Positions 8,884 through 18,040 of a stretch of 38,202 bases of DNA are shown here, piece by piece. A program made the translations under genes and the position numbers. Location of the stretch: assembly GCA_002686595.1 (NCBI GenBank), contig NYXZ01000047.1, positions 1-38,202 of the forward strand, given 5' to 3'. The notes under the pieces are model-generated. The model did no database searches. It was given only the letters and a program-made list of their open reading frames with translations, and was not told the origin of the DNA. The DNA is from Planctomycetota bacterium. Its GTDB lineage: Bacteria > Planctomycetota > UBA1135 > GCA-002686595. The stretch's first letter is position 1, and every line of letters starts with the position of its first letter.

Positions 8884-8889
8884 TAGATT
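8884..8889 (+). promoter_or_regulatory. -10 element for add
   Basis: TAGATT lies 9 bases before the add ATG, preceded after 17 bases by TTGGGT, a partial -35 match. The transcript would be leaderless or nearly so. It shares the 63-base divergent region with the gltX promoter. Confidence 0.45.
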
Positions 8890-8898
8890 CCATCCCTG

Positions 8899-10035
8899 AT
8901 GAATACCACCGCCCTCGACCTCGAACTGATTCGCCGCGCCCCCAAGGTCCTGCTCCACGAGCACCTCGACGGCGGCCTGCGCCCGGAAACCGTGCAAGAG
9001 CTGGCCCGGGAGACGGGCTACGGCGAGCTGCCCGAGGGCTGTGAGACTGACAGCGAGGCACTCTCTGATTGGTTTTTTCGGGGCGCCAGCCGCGGCAGCC
9101 TGCCCCAGTACCTGGAGGGTTTCCGCCACACCATCGCCCTGATGCAGAGCGCCGCGGCCCTCGAACGCATCGCCTATGAATTGATGGAGGACATGGCGGC
9201 CGATGGCGTGGTCTACGCCGAGGTTCGTTTCGCGCCCCACTTCCACACCCACGCGGAGTTGGGCCTGGAGGGAGTCATGACGGCCGTTCTGCAGGGCCTG
9301 CGCCGCGGCGCCGAGGAATGGGGCGTCGGCTATGGCCTGATCGTCTGCGCCATGCGCAACGAGTCCCCGGAACTCAGCGAGAAACTGGTGGAGCTGGCGG
9401 TCTCCTTCAGGAACCGCGGCTGCGTGGGCTTTGACCTGGCCGGCGAGGAAGCTGGCCACCCGGCCAAGGACCATGTGCGTGCCTTCCAGTTCGCCCAACG
9501 GGCCAACTTCTCAATCACCATCCACGCCGGCGAGAGCTTTGGCCCCGATAGCATCTGGCAGGCACTGCAGTTTTGCGGCGCCCATCGCATCGGCCACGGC
9601 ACGCGGCTGATCGAGGACATCGTGATCTACGACAACAAGGTCATCCAGGTCGGCGGCCTGGCCCAGTATGTCCTCGACCACCGCATTCCCCTGGAGCTCT
9701 GCCTCTCCTCCAATGTCCACACCGGCGCCACACCTTCCCTGGAGGAACACCCCTTCCCCTACTTCCTCTCATCCGGTTACCGCGTGACGCTCAACACGGA
9801 CAATCGCCTGATGAGCCGCACCACCATGAGCGACGAGTACGCCATCGCGAACAAGCATTTTGGGTGTAGCCTCAACGAGCTCGAGCTGCTCTCGCTCAAT
9901 GCCATGAAGTCCGCCTTCGCCTCCTACGGCGAACGCTGCCGCTTCATCTACAACCGCATCAAGCCGGGCTTTGCCACCCTGCGTGAAGAACTGGGCCTGG
10001 AACCGGGCGGCGGCGAATACATCCGGCCCCACTAG
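8899..10035 (+). CDS. add: Adenosine deaminase
   Basis: A 378-residue amidohydrolase-fold enzyme that converts adenosine (and deoxyadenosine) to inosine, for purine salvage. Zinc and catalytic motifs are all present: HEHLDG (H20, H22), IHAGE (H209, E212), HRIGHGTRL (H229, H233) and LNTDNRLMS (D301, N302). The NTDNRLMS form, rather than NTDDP, resembles the add-type enzymes of actinobacteria and some other phyla. A substitute of the adenine-deaminase or aminodeoxyfutalosine-deaminase type is possible, since these share the motifs. It is read away from gltX, and the esterase gene follows after 22 bases, so the two are probably co-transcribed. Confidence 0.92.
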   Translation: MNTTALDLELIRRAPKVLLHEHLDGGLRPETVQELARETGYGELPEGCETDSEALSDWFFRGASRGSLPQYLEGFRHTIALMQSAAALERIAYELMEDMAADGVVYAEVRFAPHFHTHAELGLEGVMTAVLQGLRRGAEEWGVGYGLIVCAMRNESPELSEKLVELAVSFRNRGCVGFDLAGEEAGHPAKDHVRAFQFAQRANFSITIHAGESFGPDSIWQALQFCGAHRIGHGTRLIEDIVIYDNKVIQVGGLAQYVLDHRIPLELCLSSNVHTGATPSLEEHPFPYFLSSGYRVTLNTDNRLMSRTTMSDEYAIANKHFGCSLNELELLSLNAMKSAFASYGERCRFIYNRIKPGFATLREELGLEPGGGEYIRPH

Positions 10036-10057
10036 GAGCCCGCGCCGGAGTCGAACC

Positions 10058-11077
10058 ATGACCGAGTCAGTCCACCTGCGAGATGCCAGCGCCTTCGCGG
10101 GCCGCATGGAAATGCGCCTCTTCGAGAGCGCCTCGCTGCGCGCTAATCCCCTCGGCGACCCCCACCTGCGGGAAGTCCCCATCTACCTGCCGCCCGGCGC
10201 CCACGGCCCCCTGCCCGTGCTCTTCCTGCTCAGCGGGTTCACCGGCCGCGGCCAGGCCATGACCGAAACCCATCCCTGGAAGCGCGGTGTCATCGCCGAC
10301 TACGACCGGGCGGTGGCGGCGGACAAGGCGCCCCCCGCCATTTTGGTGGCGCCGGACTGCTTCACGCGCTTGGGCGGCAGTCAATATGTGAACTCCAGCG
10401 CCACCGGTCCTTACCGGGATTATGTGGCCCGCGAACTGGTGCAGCTGGTGGATGACAACTACGACACGCTCCCCGGCCGCCGGGGCGTACTCGGCAAATC
10501 CTCCGGCGGTTTCGGCGCCCTGCATTTGGCCATGCAGCACCCGGACATCTTCCCGGTGGCGGCCTCCATCAGCGGCGACTGCGCCTTTGACCTGGGCCAT
10601 GTGAACAGTTTTCCAGCGGCCCTGCGCGGTCTCTTGGAGCACGACGGCGAGCCGGCCCGTTTCCTGGACGCCTTCTACGAGCGTCCCTCCCTGGACGGCG
10701 ATGGCCATGCCTTGATCGACCTCTTGGCCATGTCCGCTTGTTACTCGCCAAATGCTGACGCGCCCCTGGGCTTTGATTTACCCGTGACCTTGGACACCTG
10801 CGAACTGATAGACGAAGTCTGGCAGCGCTGGTTGGCCTTCGATCCCCTGCGCGCCTGCGTCGAATACGCGCCGGCCCTCCGCGGTCTGGAACTACTGCAC
10901 ATCGAGTGCGGCCAGCGCGATGACTTCCATCTGCAATACGGCCTGCGGCGTCTCGCCAAGCGGCTGACGGAACTGTCCGTGCCCCACACCTGCGAGGAGT
11001 TTCCCGGTGGCCATTTCGACATCAACCACCGCTATGGCCTGCTTCTGCCGCGCCTGATCGCAGCTCTGGGAGCCTGA
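10058..11077 (+). CDS. EsteraseD/Fes-type alpha/beta-hydrolase
   Basis: A 339-residue putative esterase of the family that includes S-formylglutathione hydrolase, enterochelin esterase and antigen 85. It shows an early IYLPPG...LPVLFLLSGFTG oxyanion-hole region, the nucleophile elbow GKSSGGFGAL (S148), a likely acid residue in CGQRDDFHLQYG, and the catalytic histidine in FPGGHFDINHR. There is no signal peptide, so it is probably cytoplasmic. The ATG at 10058 is preceded by GGAG at a spacing of 7; the frame is open further upstream only by overlap with add. Its place right behind add suggests one transcript but does not reveal the substrate. Confidence 0.85.
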   Translation: MTESVHLRDASAFAGRMEMRLFESASLRANPLGDPHLREVPIYLPPGAHGPLPVLFLLSGFTGRGQAMTETHPWKRGVIADYDRAVAADKAPPAILVAPDCFTRLGGSQYVNSSATGPYRDYVARELVQLVDDNYDTLPGRRGVLGKSSGGFGALHLAMQHPDIFPVAASISGDCAFDLGHVNSFPAALRGLLEHDGEPARFLDAFYERPSLDGDGHALIDLLAMSACYSPNADAPLGFDLPVTLDTCELIDEVWQRWLAFDPLRACVEYAPALRGLELLHIECGQRDDFHLQYGLRRLAKRLTELSVPHTCEEFPGGHFDINHRYGLLLPRLIAALGA

Positions 11078-11179
11078 GCAGCGCAAGCAACCGGCACCCG
11101 ACTCCCTAAGCCGACGGCGGGGTCAAGGGGCAGGTTTCCGGCAAAATAAATAAACCGAGGCCGCGATCCTGGCACATTA

Positions 11180-11185
11180 TACAAT
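11180..11185 (+). promoter_or_regulatory. -10 element for the M23-like gene
   Basis: TACAAT ends exactly 6 bases before a TTG codon (11192) that opens the M23-like frame. This is the same geometry as at the other leaderless starts in the window and supports TTG as the initiation codon. Confidence 0.5.
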
Positions 11186-11191
11186 GTCGCA

Positions 11192-13168
11192 TTGCGCCTT
11201 ACCCCCTCCCCAGCCCATGCCCTGACCGTGTCCATATCCCTGATTCTGCCCCTATTGGCCCTGGCCCCAAGCGTCGCCTTCCAAGGCCGCGGTCCCCTGG
11301 CCCCCGCCACACCCGCCACACCCAGCTCCACGACCATCGACGGGGCCTGGGAGAGCACTTCCTCCGGCGTGCAGCAACTCATCCTGCGGGCGCGTGCGGA
11401 TGGAACCCTGCTGGCCTATCTGCCCGGCAGCCCGGGCATTCACCTCGCCTCCGGTTCCCTGCTCGGCAGCAGCGTCACCCTGAACTTCAGCGGACAGGAC
11501 GGAGGCGGCGCCTCTGATCCCGGCACCTTCACCGGCACGCTCACGGGGCATCTGCTCAGCGGCACGCTTGACGACGGGACGAGTTCGCTTCCCCTGGTAC
11601 TGAACCGCTCCCGGGCGGCCCTGACGGAGGAACACTGGCTCATCTCCCATGCGGATGGCGGACTCTGGCTACGGGCTGGGCGCCTGACGGAAAGCGGCGC
11701 CTTCGTAGGCGGCAGCTTTTCAGGTGTTGAGCAGTGCGACTTCATCGCCTGTGGCGGGCTCTTGACGGATTGGACCATCTCCGGCACAGCCCACTCAATC
11801 GCGACATCCTCCGCTGGCTCGTGCAGTTCATCATCCACCCTGACCGGCGTCTTCGACGCGGCCAGCGCCCTGCTGACCGGCAGCTACACCACTACCAACA
11901 CTTGCAGCTCCAGCACTGGCGGAGACTTCATGGCCGGCAAGGAAGGCCTGAGTACCACGGCTCATGCAGAAGCCACGCTGGAGTTGGTGGCCACGTTCTG
12001 CGATGCCCTTGAAACCGAATCCACAACTGCCATCGATGCACTGCACTCCGCCTACTTGCACGATGGCGTGACGCGCTCTGATTGGCAGGCCCAGTTCAAC
12101 TCCTGGTTCCTGAACTACGATTCCATCGAGGCCGATGCCGTGCTCACGCGCATCATCACGCTCGACGACGGAGAGCTACACCCCATGCTCGCCGGACCAG
12201 CACGCCTGGAATGGCGCTTGACGGTTAGCGGTGTGCCCGCCGCGGGGGGCGCCCGGGAAACGCTGCTCGACTACGAACCTGCTCCCTTTGATGACGCCCT
12301 GCATTACTTGGCCACCGAAAGTGGCCGGCGCGTCATCACCGGGAATGGGGAGAGCGTTCCGTTTTCCATGAACATGCCCCTCGTCGCCGCCGACGGAGCC
12401 ATCAACAACTACGGCATCTGGCCCTACGGGGTGCACGGCGGAGGGCACCCGGAGGGGCATCCGGGAATCGACATCGAATACGCCACTGGCACCTCCGTGC
12501 TGGCCGCCTGCGCGGGCACCATCACAGCCATCGGTCCCAACTCCCACTTCCCGAGCCTCATGGACCTGATGCTTGAGGCCCGGCCCGGCGTGTTGGTCCA
12601 GTACGACCACATGGGTGCGGTGGATCCCTCCCTGGCCGTGGGGAGCGCGGTGGTCGAGGGCCAGGTCCTGGGAGATGCTCCCTTTTCCAGTTCGCACACC
12701 GCCGTACATTTCGCGCTGCGCCTGGGCATGGATACCACCTGCCCGGTGCCCTACCTCAGCAGCGCGGGCCAGGGCACCTTCGACGTCCTGTGGGCCACGG
12801 CCCATTACATAGAGGAGCTGGTGGAGCCCCTGCCCTGCAACTCAGTGGACGCTGGCTTCCCCCTGACGGCCGCGCGCACGCTGGTGAGCGGTACGCTTCC
12901 GCCGCGCCTGGAGATCACGCGCGACGATCCCGAGAGCGACGCCATGACCTACACGCTGCTCGACGCGGCGGGGGTGGCCTTCGAAAGCGGTACGCTCACC
13001 ATCAACTCGGCGCCGGGTGCCGCCCAGATCGACTTCACGCCCGTGAGCCCCGCCGGCCCCACGCGCCTCGGATTGGTTGACATCCTCGGCCCCGACCTGT
13101 GGCTTGCCTGGGACACCGTTTCGCGCCCCACAAGTTTGAGCGCTTCCTCGCACTACACGCTGGACTGA
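11192..13168 (+). CDS. Exported M23 (LytM-like) metallopeptidase-domain protein, possibly inactive
   Basis: A 658-residue protein starting with TTG (a GTG at 11228 is an alternative start). A signal peptide (VSISLILPLLALAPSVAFQG) is followed by a Ser/Thr/Gly-rich beta-rich N-terminal region (about residues 45-260), a linker, and an M23 domain near residues 410-520. The domain shows HPGIDIEYATGT (H423, D427), the usual first zinc ligands, and AVHFALR (H506). Canonical M23 enzymes have H-x-H here; the first histidine, the catalytic one, is replaced by A504. The nearest histidine is H502, so the domain may be a degenerate, binding-only LytM module. A C-terminal beta domain follows (about 560-658). 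It probably acts in the periplasm or on the cell surface. It is convergent with the GT-C gene across a tandem repeat array. Confidence 0.8.
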   Translation: MRLTPSPAHALTVSISLILPLLALAPSVAFQGRGPLAPATPATPSSTTIDGAWESTSSGVQQLILRARADGTLLAYLPGSPGIHLASGSLLGSSVTLNFSGQDGGGASDPGTFTGTLTGHLLSGTLDDGTSSLPLVLNRSRAALTEEHWLISHADGGLWLRAGRLTESGAFVGGSFSGVEQCDFIACGGLLTDWTISGTAHSIATSSAGSCSSSSTLTGVFDAASALLTGSYTTTNTCSSSTGGDFMAGKEGLSTTAHAEATLELVATFCDALETESTTAIDALHSAYLHDGVTRSDWQAQFNSWFLNYDSIEADAVLTRIITLDDGELHPMLAGPARLEWRLTVSGVPAAGGARETLLDYEPAPFDDALHYLATESGRRVITGNGESVPFSMNMPLVAADGAINNYGIWPYGVHGGGHPEGHPGIDIEYATGTSVLAACAGTITAIGPNSHFPSLMDLMLEARPGVLVQYDHMGAVDPSLAVGSAVVEGQVLGDAPFSSSHTAVHFALRLGMDTTCPVPYLSSAGQGTFDVLWATAHYIEELVEPLPCNSVDAGFPLTAARTLVSGTLPPRLEITRDDPESDAMTYTLLDAAGVAFESGTLTINSAPGAAQIDFTPVSPAGPTRLGLVDILGPDLWLAWDTVSRPTSLSASSHYTLD

Positions 13169-13190
13169 AAGCCGGGCGGCAACCGGTCAG

Positions 13191-13308
13191 CGCGGTTTCA
13201 AACAGGGCCACGCGGTCCCAAGCAGGGCAACGCGGTTCCAAGCAGGGCAACGCGGTTCCAAGCAGGGCAACGCGGTTCCAAGCCGTCAACGCGGTTCCAA
13301 CAGGGCCA
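13191..13308. repeat. Six-unit 20-bp tandem array derived from a gene 3' end
   Basis: Four 20-bp and two 19-bp units of CGCGGTTCCAAGCAGGGCAA type fill the gap between the convergent M23-like and GT-C genes. The last unit (13290-13308) encodes the final residues of the GT-C protein (VALLEPR), and its stop codon lies in the adjoining unit. The array therefore appears to have grown by duplication of the gene's own terminal codons, beyond the stop. Confidence 0.85.
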
Positions 13309-15241
13309 CGCCGAAACGGGAGCCGGCGTTCTCCAGGGGTTTGGCCCCCACGCGCCAGGTTTCCCCATAGCGTTCTCGCACCCAGGCCGCGAGCTCCACG
13401 CCGTAGTCGACGCCGAAGAGCGGCAGGCCGTACTCCGTGGTGTCCTTGTGGATCAAGAGGACCAGATCCGGCGGCGCTTGTTCCAGGGCGGCGAGCATTT
13501 GTTGCTCGCCGAAGAAGGCGAACTCCGGCGGCATGAAGTTGATGAAGGGCGTGGGCGTGGCACGCCGCGTCAGGTAGTTGAGCGAAACTCCCTCCGGCAG
13601 CACCAACAGGGTCGCGTCCTGGGCATGGCGCTCCAACTCCAAGAGTGCCGCCCGCACCATCCGCCCCCGACCGTCGGCCAAGAAGCTGTCGCGGCCCTCG
13701 CCCAGGACCGCGGTTTGACGCCGATACTGCTCGGCGCTGCGCACTAAATGCCAGGGCAAGAACGAGAGCAGGAGCCCGAGTACCGCCGCCCGCCCCAGAC
13801 CCGCCGGGTCCAGACCCACAGGGTCCGGACTCGTCGCCCGCGAGGCACTCGCACCAGCGCGCGGAAACCAATCCCAGGCCGCCGCCACAATCACCAAGGT
13901 AGCCGGCAGGGCCAGCACAAAACCGTAGTGGTGCAACCCGACCTTGAGGAACTGCTTGCCGAGCAGGACGAGGGCGAAAGTCACCAGAGCCAGGCGTGCC
14001 CCGCTGCGGCTGCGTTGTTCGCCGCGCAAACGGCAGCGCCAGCACCAAAGACCGATGACGATCAGCAACAGGGGCCAGGCCCGACCCAGGCCGTGGCCCG
14101 GCAGACCAGCGCCCAGGAGCACCACTGGCAAGGCGCAGAGCAGGCAGAGTGCCGCCCGAGCGAGGCTGGGCATGACCGCGCGCCAGAGTCCCAGGCCCGC
14201 AAGGGCCAGGGCCAGCCCGTATGCCGAGCAGAGGACCAGGGCCCAGACTCCCATGGACAGCAGGTTGCCGCCCACATCATCCAAGCCCAGGCCGCGCAGG
14301 TAGAAGTCCGAGGCCACCACATCTCCCTCGGCCAGGTGATTCCATCCACCGAGCAAGGCGCGTCCCGCGCCCCGCGCCCCGAGTTCCGGGAACAGATAGG
14401 CATAGACCAACCCCGGCCCCAGGACGAGGCCCGCCAGGCCAGCGAGACGCCCGCCTGACCTTTCGCCGGTGACATGCCGCCCAGCTCCTTCGCTCTCCGA
14501 GGCGCCAGTTTTGCGGACGCCAATTCCGCGGACGCCAGTTTCGCGGGAACGAGTTCCGCAGGAACCAGTTCCGCAGGAACCAGTTCCGCAAGCGCAGACC
14601 AACCGCACGACACAGGCCAGGCTCACGGCCACCAGCACTTCCGGCTTGGTCAGAAAAACCAAACCAAGCGCCACCCCGACGAGCAAGGCGTGACGCCTGC
14701 GGCCTCCGGCCAACCAGCGCTCCATATTCTCCAGGGCCAACAGGGCGCACAACAACCCGTGCGTCAACCCGTGGCTGTAGGGTGTCATGAAGTTGTAGTT
14801 GCCCGTGTTGAGATAACGGGGAAAGACGAACAGAGTCAGGAAGAACAAGAGCGCCAACTCAGCGCTCGAGCGAGAACCGGCCCGCTTGAAGAGTCCGTAC
14901 AGAAGGCGGGCGACGGCCAGGGTCACGAGCACATTGGCCGCCACCAAGACCGACAGCCCTGGTCCCCAGATGCGAAACCACAGGCCGTTTGCGAGGGGCG
15001 CCAAGGGCCCGTCCTGCCAGGCGATGTCCCGCTGGAGCACCTCCCCCAGGGAAAGACGCCAGGGCACGTAAAGCTCACGCCCAAAATCCACCAGGGGATC
15101 GGGCCAGGTGCCGTGGCTCCAAAGGAAAAGCACCGAGGCCACAAGCCCCAGGAAAACCAACCGCCAGGGCCTCGCGCCTTCCACAGCGCCCCCATCCCCA
15201 GCCATGGATTCACTTCCGCCCCCAGCTGTGCCCGCGGCCAT
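13286..15241 (-). CDS. GT39-like (GT-C) integral membrane glycosyltransferase
   Basis: A 651-residue protein with about ten hydrophobic helices. The N-terminal luminal loop DPLVDFGRELYVPWRL...RDIAWQDGPLAPLAN resembles bacterial family-39-like proteins that use polyprenyl-phosphate sugars to modify envelope glycans or lipids. The C-terminal 120 residues form a soluble periplasmic domain (LLVLPEGVSLNYLTRR...GVDYGVELAAWVRERYG). Residues about 219-243 are a five-unit pentapeptide insertion (CGTGS/RETGV type) encoded by 15-bp repeats, placed in a loop. A second small repeat (DPVGLDPAGLG) lies near residue 475. It starts 19 bases after the queF stop, so it is probably the last gene of the 17983-13286 transcript. 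The sugar donor and acceptor are unknown. Confidence 0.78.
   Translation of the reverse strand: MAAGTAGGGSESMAGDGGAVEGARPWRLVFLGLVASVLFLWSHGTWPDPLVDFGRELYVPWRLSLGEVLQRDIAWQDGPLAPLANGLWFRIWGPGLSVLVAANVLVTLAVARLLYGLFKRAGSRSSAELALLFFLTLFVFPRYLNTGNYNFMTPYSHGLTHGLLCALLALENMERWLAGGRRRHALLVGVALGLVFLTKPEVLVAVSLACVVRLVCACGTGSCGTGSCGTRSRETGVRGIGVRKTGASESEGAGRHVTGERSGGRLAGLAGLVLGPGLVYAYLFPELGARGAGRALLGGWNHLAEGDVVASDFYLRGLGLDDVGGNLLSMGVWALVLCSAYGLALALAGLGLWRAVMPSLARAALCLLCALPVVLLGAGLPGHGLGRAWPLLLIVIGLWCWRCRLRGEQRSRSGARLALVTFALVLLGKQFLKVGLHHYGFVLALPATLVIVAAAWDWFPRAGASASRATSPDPVGLDPAGLGRAAVLGLLLSFLPWHLVRSAEQYRRQTAVLGEGRDSFLADGRGRMVRAALLELERHAQDATLLVLPEGVSLNYLTRRATPTPFINFMPPEFAFFGEQQMLAALEQAPPDLVLLIHKDTTEYGLPLFGVDYGVELAAWVRERYGETWRVGAKPLENAGSRFGVALLEPR
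14513..14587. repeat. Five 15-bp tandem repeats inside the GT39-like gene
   Basis: Five consecutive 15-bp units of GCAGGAACCAGTTCC type, in frame, encode Cys-Gly-Thr-Gly-Ser-like pentapeptides (residues about 219-243 of the minus-strand product). They add cysteines to a loop between membrane helices. Confidence 0.85.
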
Positions 15242-15260
15242 GGCTGCCTAGGGATTGCCG

Positions 15261-15611
15261 CTAGGGATGGGAGACCTCCACCACGGTGTGAATCCCCCCT
15301 CGCACCAGGAAGTCACCTTCCACGGTCATGCGCCGCGGCGCCAGCAGCGTCACCAGATCGGTGAGGATGCTGTTGGTTACCGCTTCGTGGAAGTGCCCCT
15401 CCTGGCGGAAGGACCACAGGTAGAGCTTGAGGCTCTTCAGCTCCACACAACTCCCATCCGGCACATAGCGAATGCGGATGGTGGCGAAGTCCGGTTGACC
15501 GGTCTTCGGACACAGGCAGGTGAACTCCGGGCACTCAAAACGTATTTCGTAATCGCGCTCGGGGTTGGGGTTTTGGAAACACTCCAGGGCGCTGGTGGGT
15601 GCGGTGCTCAT
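15261..15611 (-). CDS. queF: NADPH-dependent 7-cyano-7-deazaguanine (preQ0) reductase
   Basis: A 116-residue unimodular QueF of the short YkvM type. It reduces the nitrile of preQ0 to preQ1 in queuosine tRNA-modification synthesis. The motifs are decisive: [10 protein letters not shown] (catalytic C34, proton-donor D41) and the QueF signature [20 protein letters not shown] (residues 57-76). The ATG at 15611 gives the usual N-terminus; the frame is open upstream only by overlap. It lies between two GT-C membrane protein genes (38 bases after one, 19 before the next) with no other queuosine gene in the window, so the location looks opportunistic. No preQ1 riboswitch was seen. Confidence 0.96.
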   Translation of the reverse strand: MSTAPTSALECFQNPNPERDYEIRFECPEFTCLCPKTGQPDFATIRIRYVPDGSCVELKSLKLYLWSFRQEGHFHEAVTNSILTDLVTLLAPRRMTVEGDFLVRGGIHTVVEVSHP

Positions 15612-15649
15612 GGGTTGGGGGTTGCGTTGGTGTTGTAGTGCGTCTCGCG

Positions 15650-17983
15650 TCAGCGCACGCTGCCTCGCTGGCGGGCAACGGTGACGCCCGCCGCGCGGCA
15701 GTCGAGGGACCAGTATAGGCGGGCGGGCTCCTGGCCCAACTCTGCTTCCAGGGCGCGAAAGGCCGTCACCGCCGCGGCGGCTCCCACGCATTTGAGACTC
15801 AGCCCGTCCGCCGCCGGCAGGGCCTCCAGTTCGCGATAGTAAACCGCCTCGGATTCAAACGAGCCCTGCTCGCCGGGGCCGGCCCCCAACCGGGCCGCGC
15901 AGCACAAACCCAAGACCCAACTCCCCTCGTCCCCGGACAGAGCCCGGGGCCAGGCCTTCGCATCCAGGGCGAACTCCCAGTCCGCGCCTTCGATCCGGGG
16001 TTCGAGGGCCGCACCGCCGAGGCCCGGCGCTGGTGCTTCCGCCAGCAGCGCGGCGGAGGCGATCTTCGCCAGGGAGCCCTCGAACCAAATGCGCCTCAGC
16101 CGCCCACCCGCCAGCCAGGGGATTTCCCCGGCCAGATCGAAGAGCGCCACGGGCCCGTGCTCGCCCTTCAACCAGACGCCCGCCAAGCTGCCCTCGGCCG
16201 CCGTCGCTCCCTGGCCACGCCAGTGCATGACCGGATCGGGAGCCGCCGCCCCCAGCTCGCCGCCAGTCCCCGCGGCCCGGGCCACCACCCGCAGGGCGCG
16301 CACCTCGAAGGGGTCCGGCCGCACGCCCTGGGGCGAACGGCCTTCCTCGCGCCACACCATGGCCCCGCCCGGTTCCGCTGCCGGAACCTTGAGTATTCGT
16401 CGCGAGCCAGTGCCCTGTGTCGGCGGCAACAGGAGCACGAGGCCCCGGCGGCGCGCTGCGGCGAACTCCTCTGTCGCGAGCGCGGCGAAGAGCGCTTCCC
16501 GTTCCACGCCGGCCACCACGGTTCGCTCGCCCGGCGGCGCCCCGCCCAACAAACAGGGCAGGGCCGGCCGCACGAGGTCGTGGCCCCGCCGCAGTCCCAT
16601 GGGATCGACCACGAGATAGGTCGCGTCGAATCCGTGCAGCCGGGTGGCCTCCGCCAACTCTTGGGCCAAGTTGTCCACGCGCCGCGCCGTACCGCGCCAA
16701 CCGTTGGCGTTGGCGTGGGAGATGGCCGCGTAGCCCAGAACGAGCAGGGCCGGCAGGACGCTGCGCCGCAGACCGGAAAGGGCCGTGGAACACAGACCCA
16801 GGCCCGTGGCGAGGACCAGGCCCGGCGCCAGCATGATGCAGACGGCGCTCAGGTCCCGGGGTTCAACACGTACGCCCAGGCGCGCCGTCTCAGTCACGAC
16901 CAGGGAGACAATCCACCCGGCGATGAGCCAACCCCAGAGGCGCGGTGCGGAGCGCGCCGCCACCAGGGCCGGCTGCAGGGCCAGCAACAACAGGATGCCC
17001 GCCAAACCGAAACCACCGGCGCCCACCGCTTCCAGGTTCACTGGAAAGAGCAGCAGACCGAGCTTCTCCACCATCAAGCCAAGCAAGCCAAGCAAGCCAA
17101 GCGGACCAAGGCTGGCGGAGAGGTCGAGCCCCGGCGCGAATCCGAGCAACGGATTGTGAACAGCGAGGGGCTCTCGACCCAGGCTCGCCAAGACGCGCCC
17201 CAGGGCCTGGGCCGGGGACTGTCCCAGGAAAAGCGCCCGGGGCAGGGCTTCCAGTATGACTCCTATCCCGAACAACAAGAGGGTGGTCACACTCGTGCGC
17301 AGCCTCAGGCCCAGGGGCCGGTGGCGACGGGCCGAAGTGGCCTCGGTCAACGCCAGCAGCAGCGGCAGAAAAAGCGCCAGGGGACTGGCCAGGGAAGCCG
17401 CGATCACCAGCAAGCCAGAGAGCAGCACTTCCCCGTGGCGGCGTTCCTGACGGCCGCGCAAAAAGAGCAGGGCGGCCCCGGCCCCCAGTGCCAAGCCCAA
17501 CAGATCCCCCCGGGCGGCCAAGGGTGTGGCGGCCTCCAGCAGGATCGGATGCAAGGCCCCGATGAAGGTCACCGCCCAACCCGCAGCCCGCGCCTGATCA
17601 CGGCCACACCAGGGCAGTAACAGGCGGCGCAAAAACCGCCCTGCTCCCCAGGCCGCCACGAGCAGCAAGGCGAAGTTTTCCAAACGCAAAAGGGCCGCGC
17701 CATGCTCCAGGGCCAGACCCCGGTCCGTGGCCCACCAAGCCCCCAGCGCCAGACTTGCACCAGCCAAGGGGCGTTCCGCCGCGGCCTCCATCCCATAGAG
17801 GCTCGCCACGCTCCAGGGCCTGTTGCCCCAGGCGGCATCCGCGGGCCAGGTAACCTCCGCCGCCTGGGCCAGCACCCCCGGATCCGTGCCCACCGGTCCC
17901 ACCGACAGGCGCGGCGCCACGGCAAAGCCCATGAGCAGAATCAACAGACAGCCCCCGAGGGCTCGACGCAGGGTCAACGACAT
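15650..17983 (-). CDS. TMTC-like GT-C family integral membrane protein
   Basis: A 777-residue protein. The N-terminal half has ten or so membrane helices. It includes [14 protein letters not shown]...[14 protein letters not shown] and [34 protein letters not shown], which match the pattern of TMTC/DUF1736-type O-mannosyltransferase relatives (R-P-L-x-x-x-S-L; H-P-x-x-x-E; R-x-D-L-L). The C-terminal part (from about residue 420) is a soluble domain; the TPR repeats usual in this family are not evident. [13 protein letters not shown] at residues about 293-303 comes from 9-bp repeats (17076-17102). The ATG at 17983 is chosen because it directly precedes the first membrane helix and has GACAAT 7 bases upstream; a longer upstream frame is low-complexity. 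It is the probable first gene of a queF-containing operon. Confidence 0.72.
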   Translation of the reverse strand: MSLTLRRALGGCLLILLMGFAVAPRLSVGPVGTDPGVLAQAAEVTWPADAAWGNRPWSVASLYGMEAAAERPLAGASLALGAWWATDRGLALEHGAALLRLENFALLLVAAWGAGRFLRRLLLPWCGRDQARAAGWAVTFIGALHPILLEAATPLAARGDLLGLALGAGAALLFLRGRQERRHGEVLLSGLLVIAASLASPLALFLPLLLALTEATSARRHRPLGLRLRTSVTTLLLFGIGVILEALPRALFLGQSPAQALGRVLASLGREPLAVHNPLLGFAPGLDLSASLGPLGLLGLLGLMVEKLGLLLFPVNLEAVGAGGFGLAGILLLLALQPALVAARSAPRLWGWLIAGWIVSLVVTETARLGVRVEPRDLSAVCIMLAPGLVLATGLGLCSTALSGLRRSVLPALLVLGYAAISHANANGWRGTARRVDNLAQELAEATRLHGFDATYLVVDPMGLRRGHDLVRPALPCLLGGAPPGERTVVAGVEREALFAALATEEFAAARRRGLVLLLPPTQGTGSRRILKVPAAEPGGAMVWREEGRSPQGVRPDPFEVRALRVVARAAGTGGELGAAAPDPVMHWRGQGATAAEGSLAGVWLKGEHGPVALFDLAGEIPWLAGGRLRRIWFEGSLAKIASAALLAEAPAPGLGGAALEPRIEGADWEFALDAKAWPRALSGDEGSWVLGLCCAARLGAGPGEQGSFESEAVYYRELEALPAADGLSLKCVGAAAAVTAFRALEAELGQEPARLYWSLDCRAAGVTVARQRGSVR
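17076..17102. repeat. Three perfect 9-bp repeats inside a membrane helix
   Basis: Three perfect copies of AAGCCAAGC on the plus strand encode repeated Leu-Gly-Leu on the minus strand, within a hydrophobic segment of the TMTC-like protein. Confidence 0.8.
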
Positions 17984-18019
17984 GGCGCGGATTGTCTTCC
18001 CCCCACACTCCCGCGTCCA

Positions 18020-18040
18020 CAGTTGGCCCGCGGCCAACTG
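18020..18040. promoter_or_regulatory. Perfect 9-base-arm palindrome between divergent GT-C genes
   Basis: CAGTTGGCC, a CGC centre, and GGCCAACTG form a perfect dyad. It lies 37 bases upstream of the minus-strand TMTC-like gene and 200 bases upstream of the plus-strand GT-C gene. It could be an operator for a dimeric regulator or a short hairpin. There is no gene in 17984-18239. Confidence 0.45.

Noticed and set aside
7330-8886. A 518-codon open frame on the plus strand opposite gltX
   Set aside because: It is antisense to a gene fixed by HLGL and KLSKR motifs; high-GC genes often leave such open antisense frames.
8836-9498. N-terminal extension of the gltX frame by about 220 codons
   Set aside because: The extension runs antisense through add and has no homology; GltX begins at the conserved RVRIAPSPTG.
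10045-10060. Minus-strand GGTTCGACTCCG resembling a tRNA T arm
   Set aside because: The rest of the would-be tRNA lies in the esterase coding sequence and shows no acceptor stem, D arm or anticodon arm.
13191-13308. Possible CRISPR array
   Set aside because: The 20-bp units are directly adjacent without spacers and match the neighbouring coding sequence.
15612-15791. A 60-residue N-terminal extension of QueF
   Set aside because: It overlaps the 3' end of the TMTC-like gene and is Arg/Pro/Gly-rich; short QueF proteins start near MSTAP.
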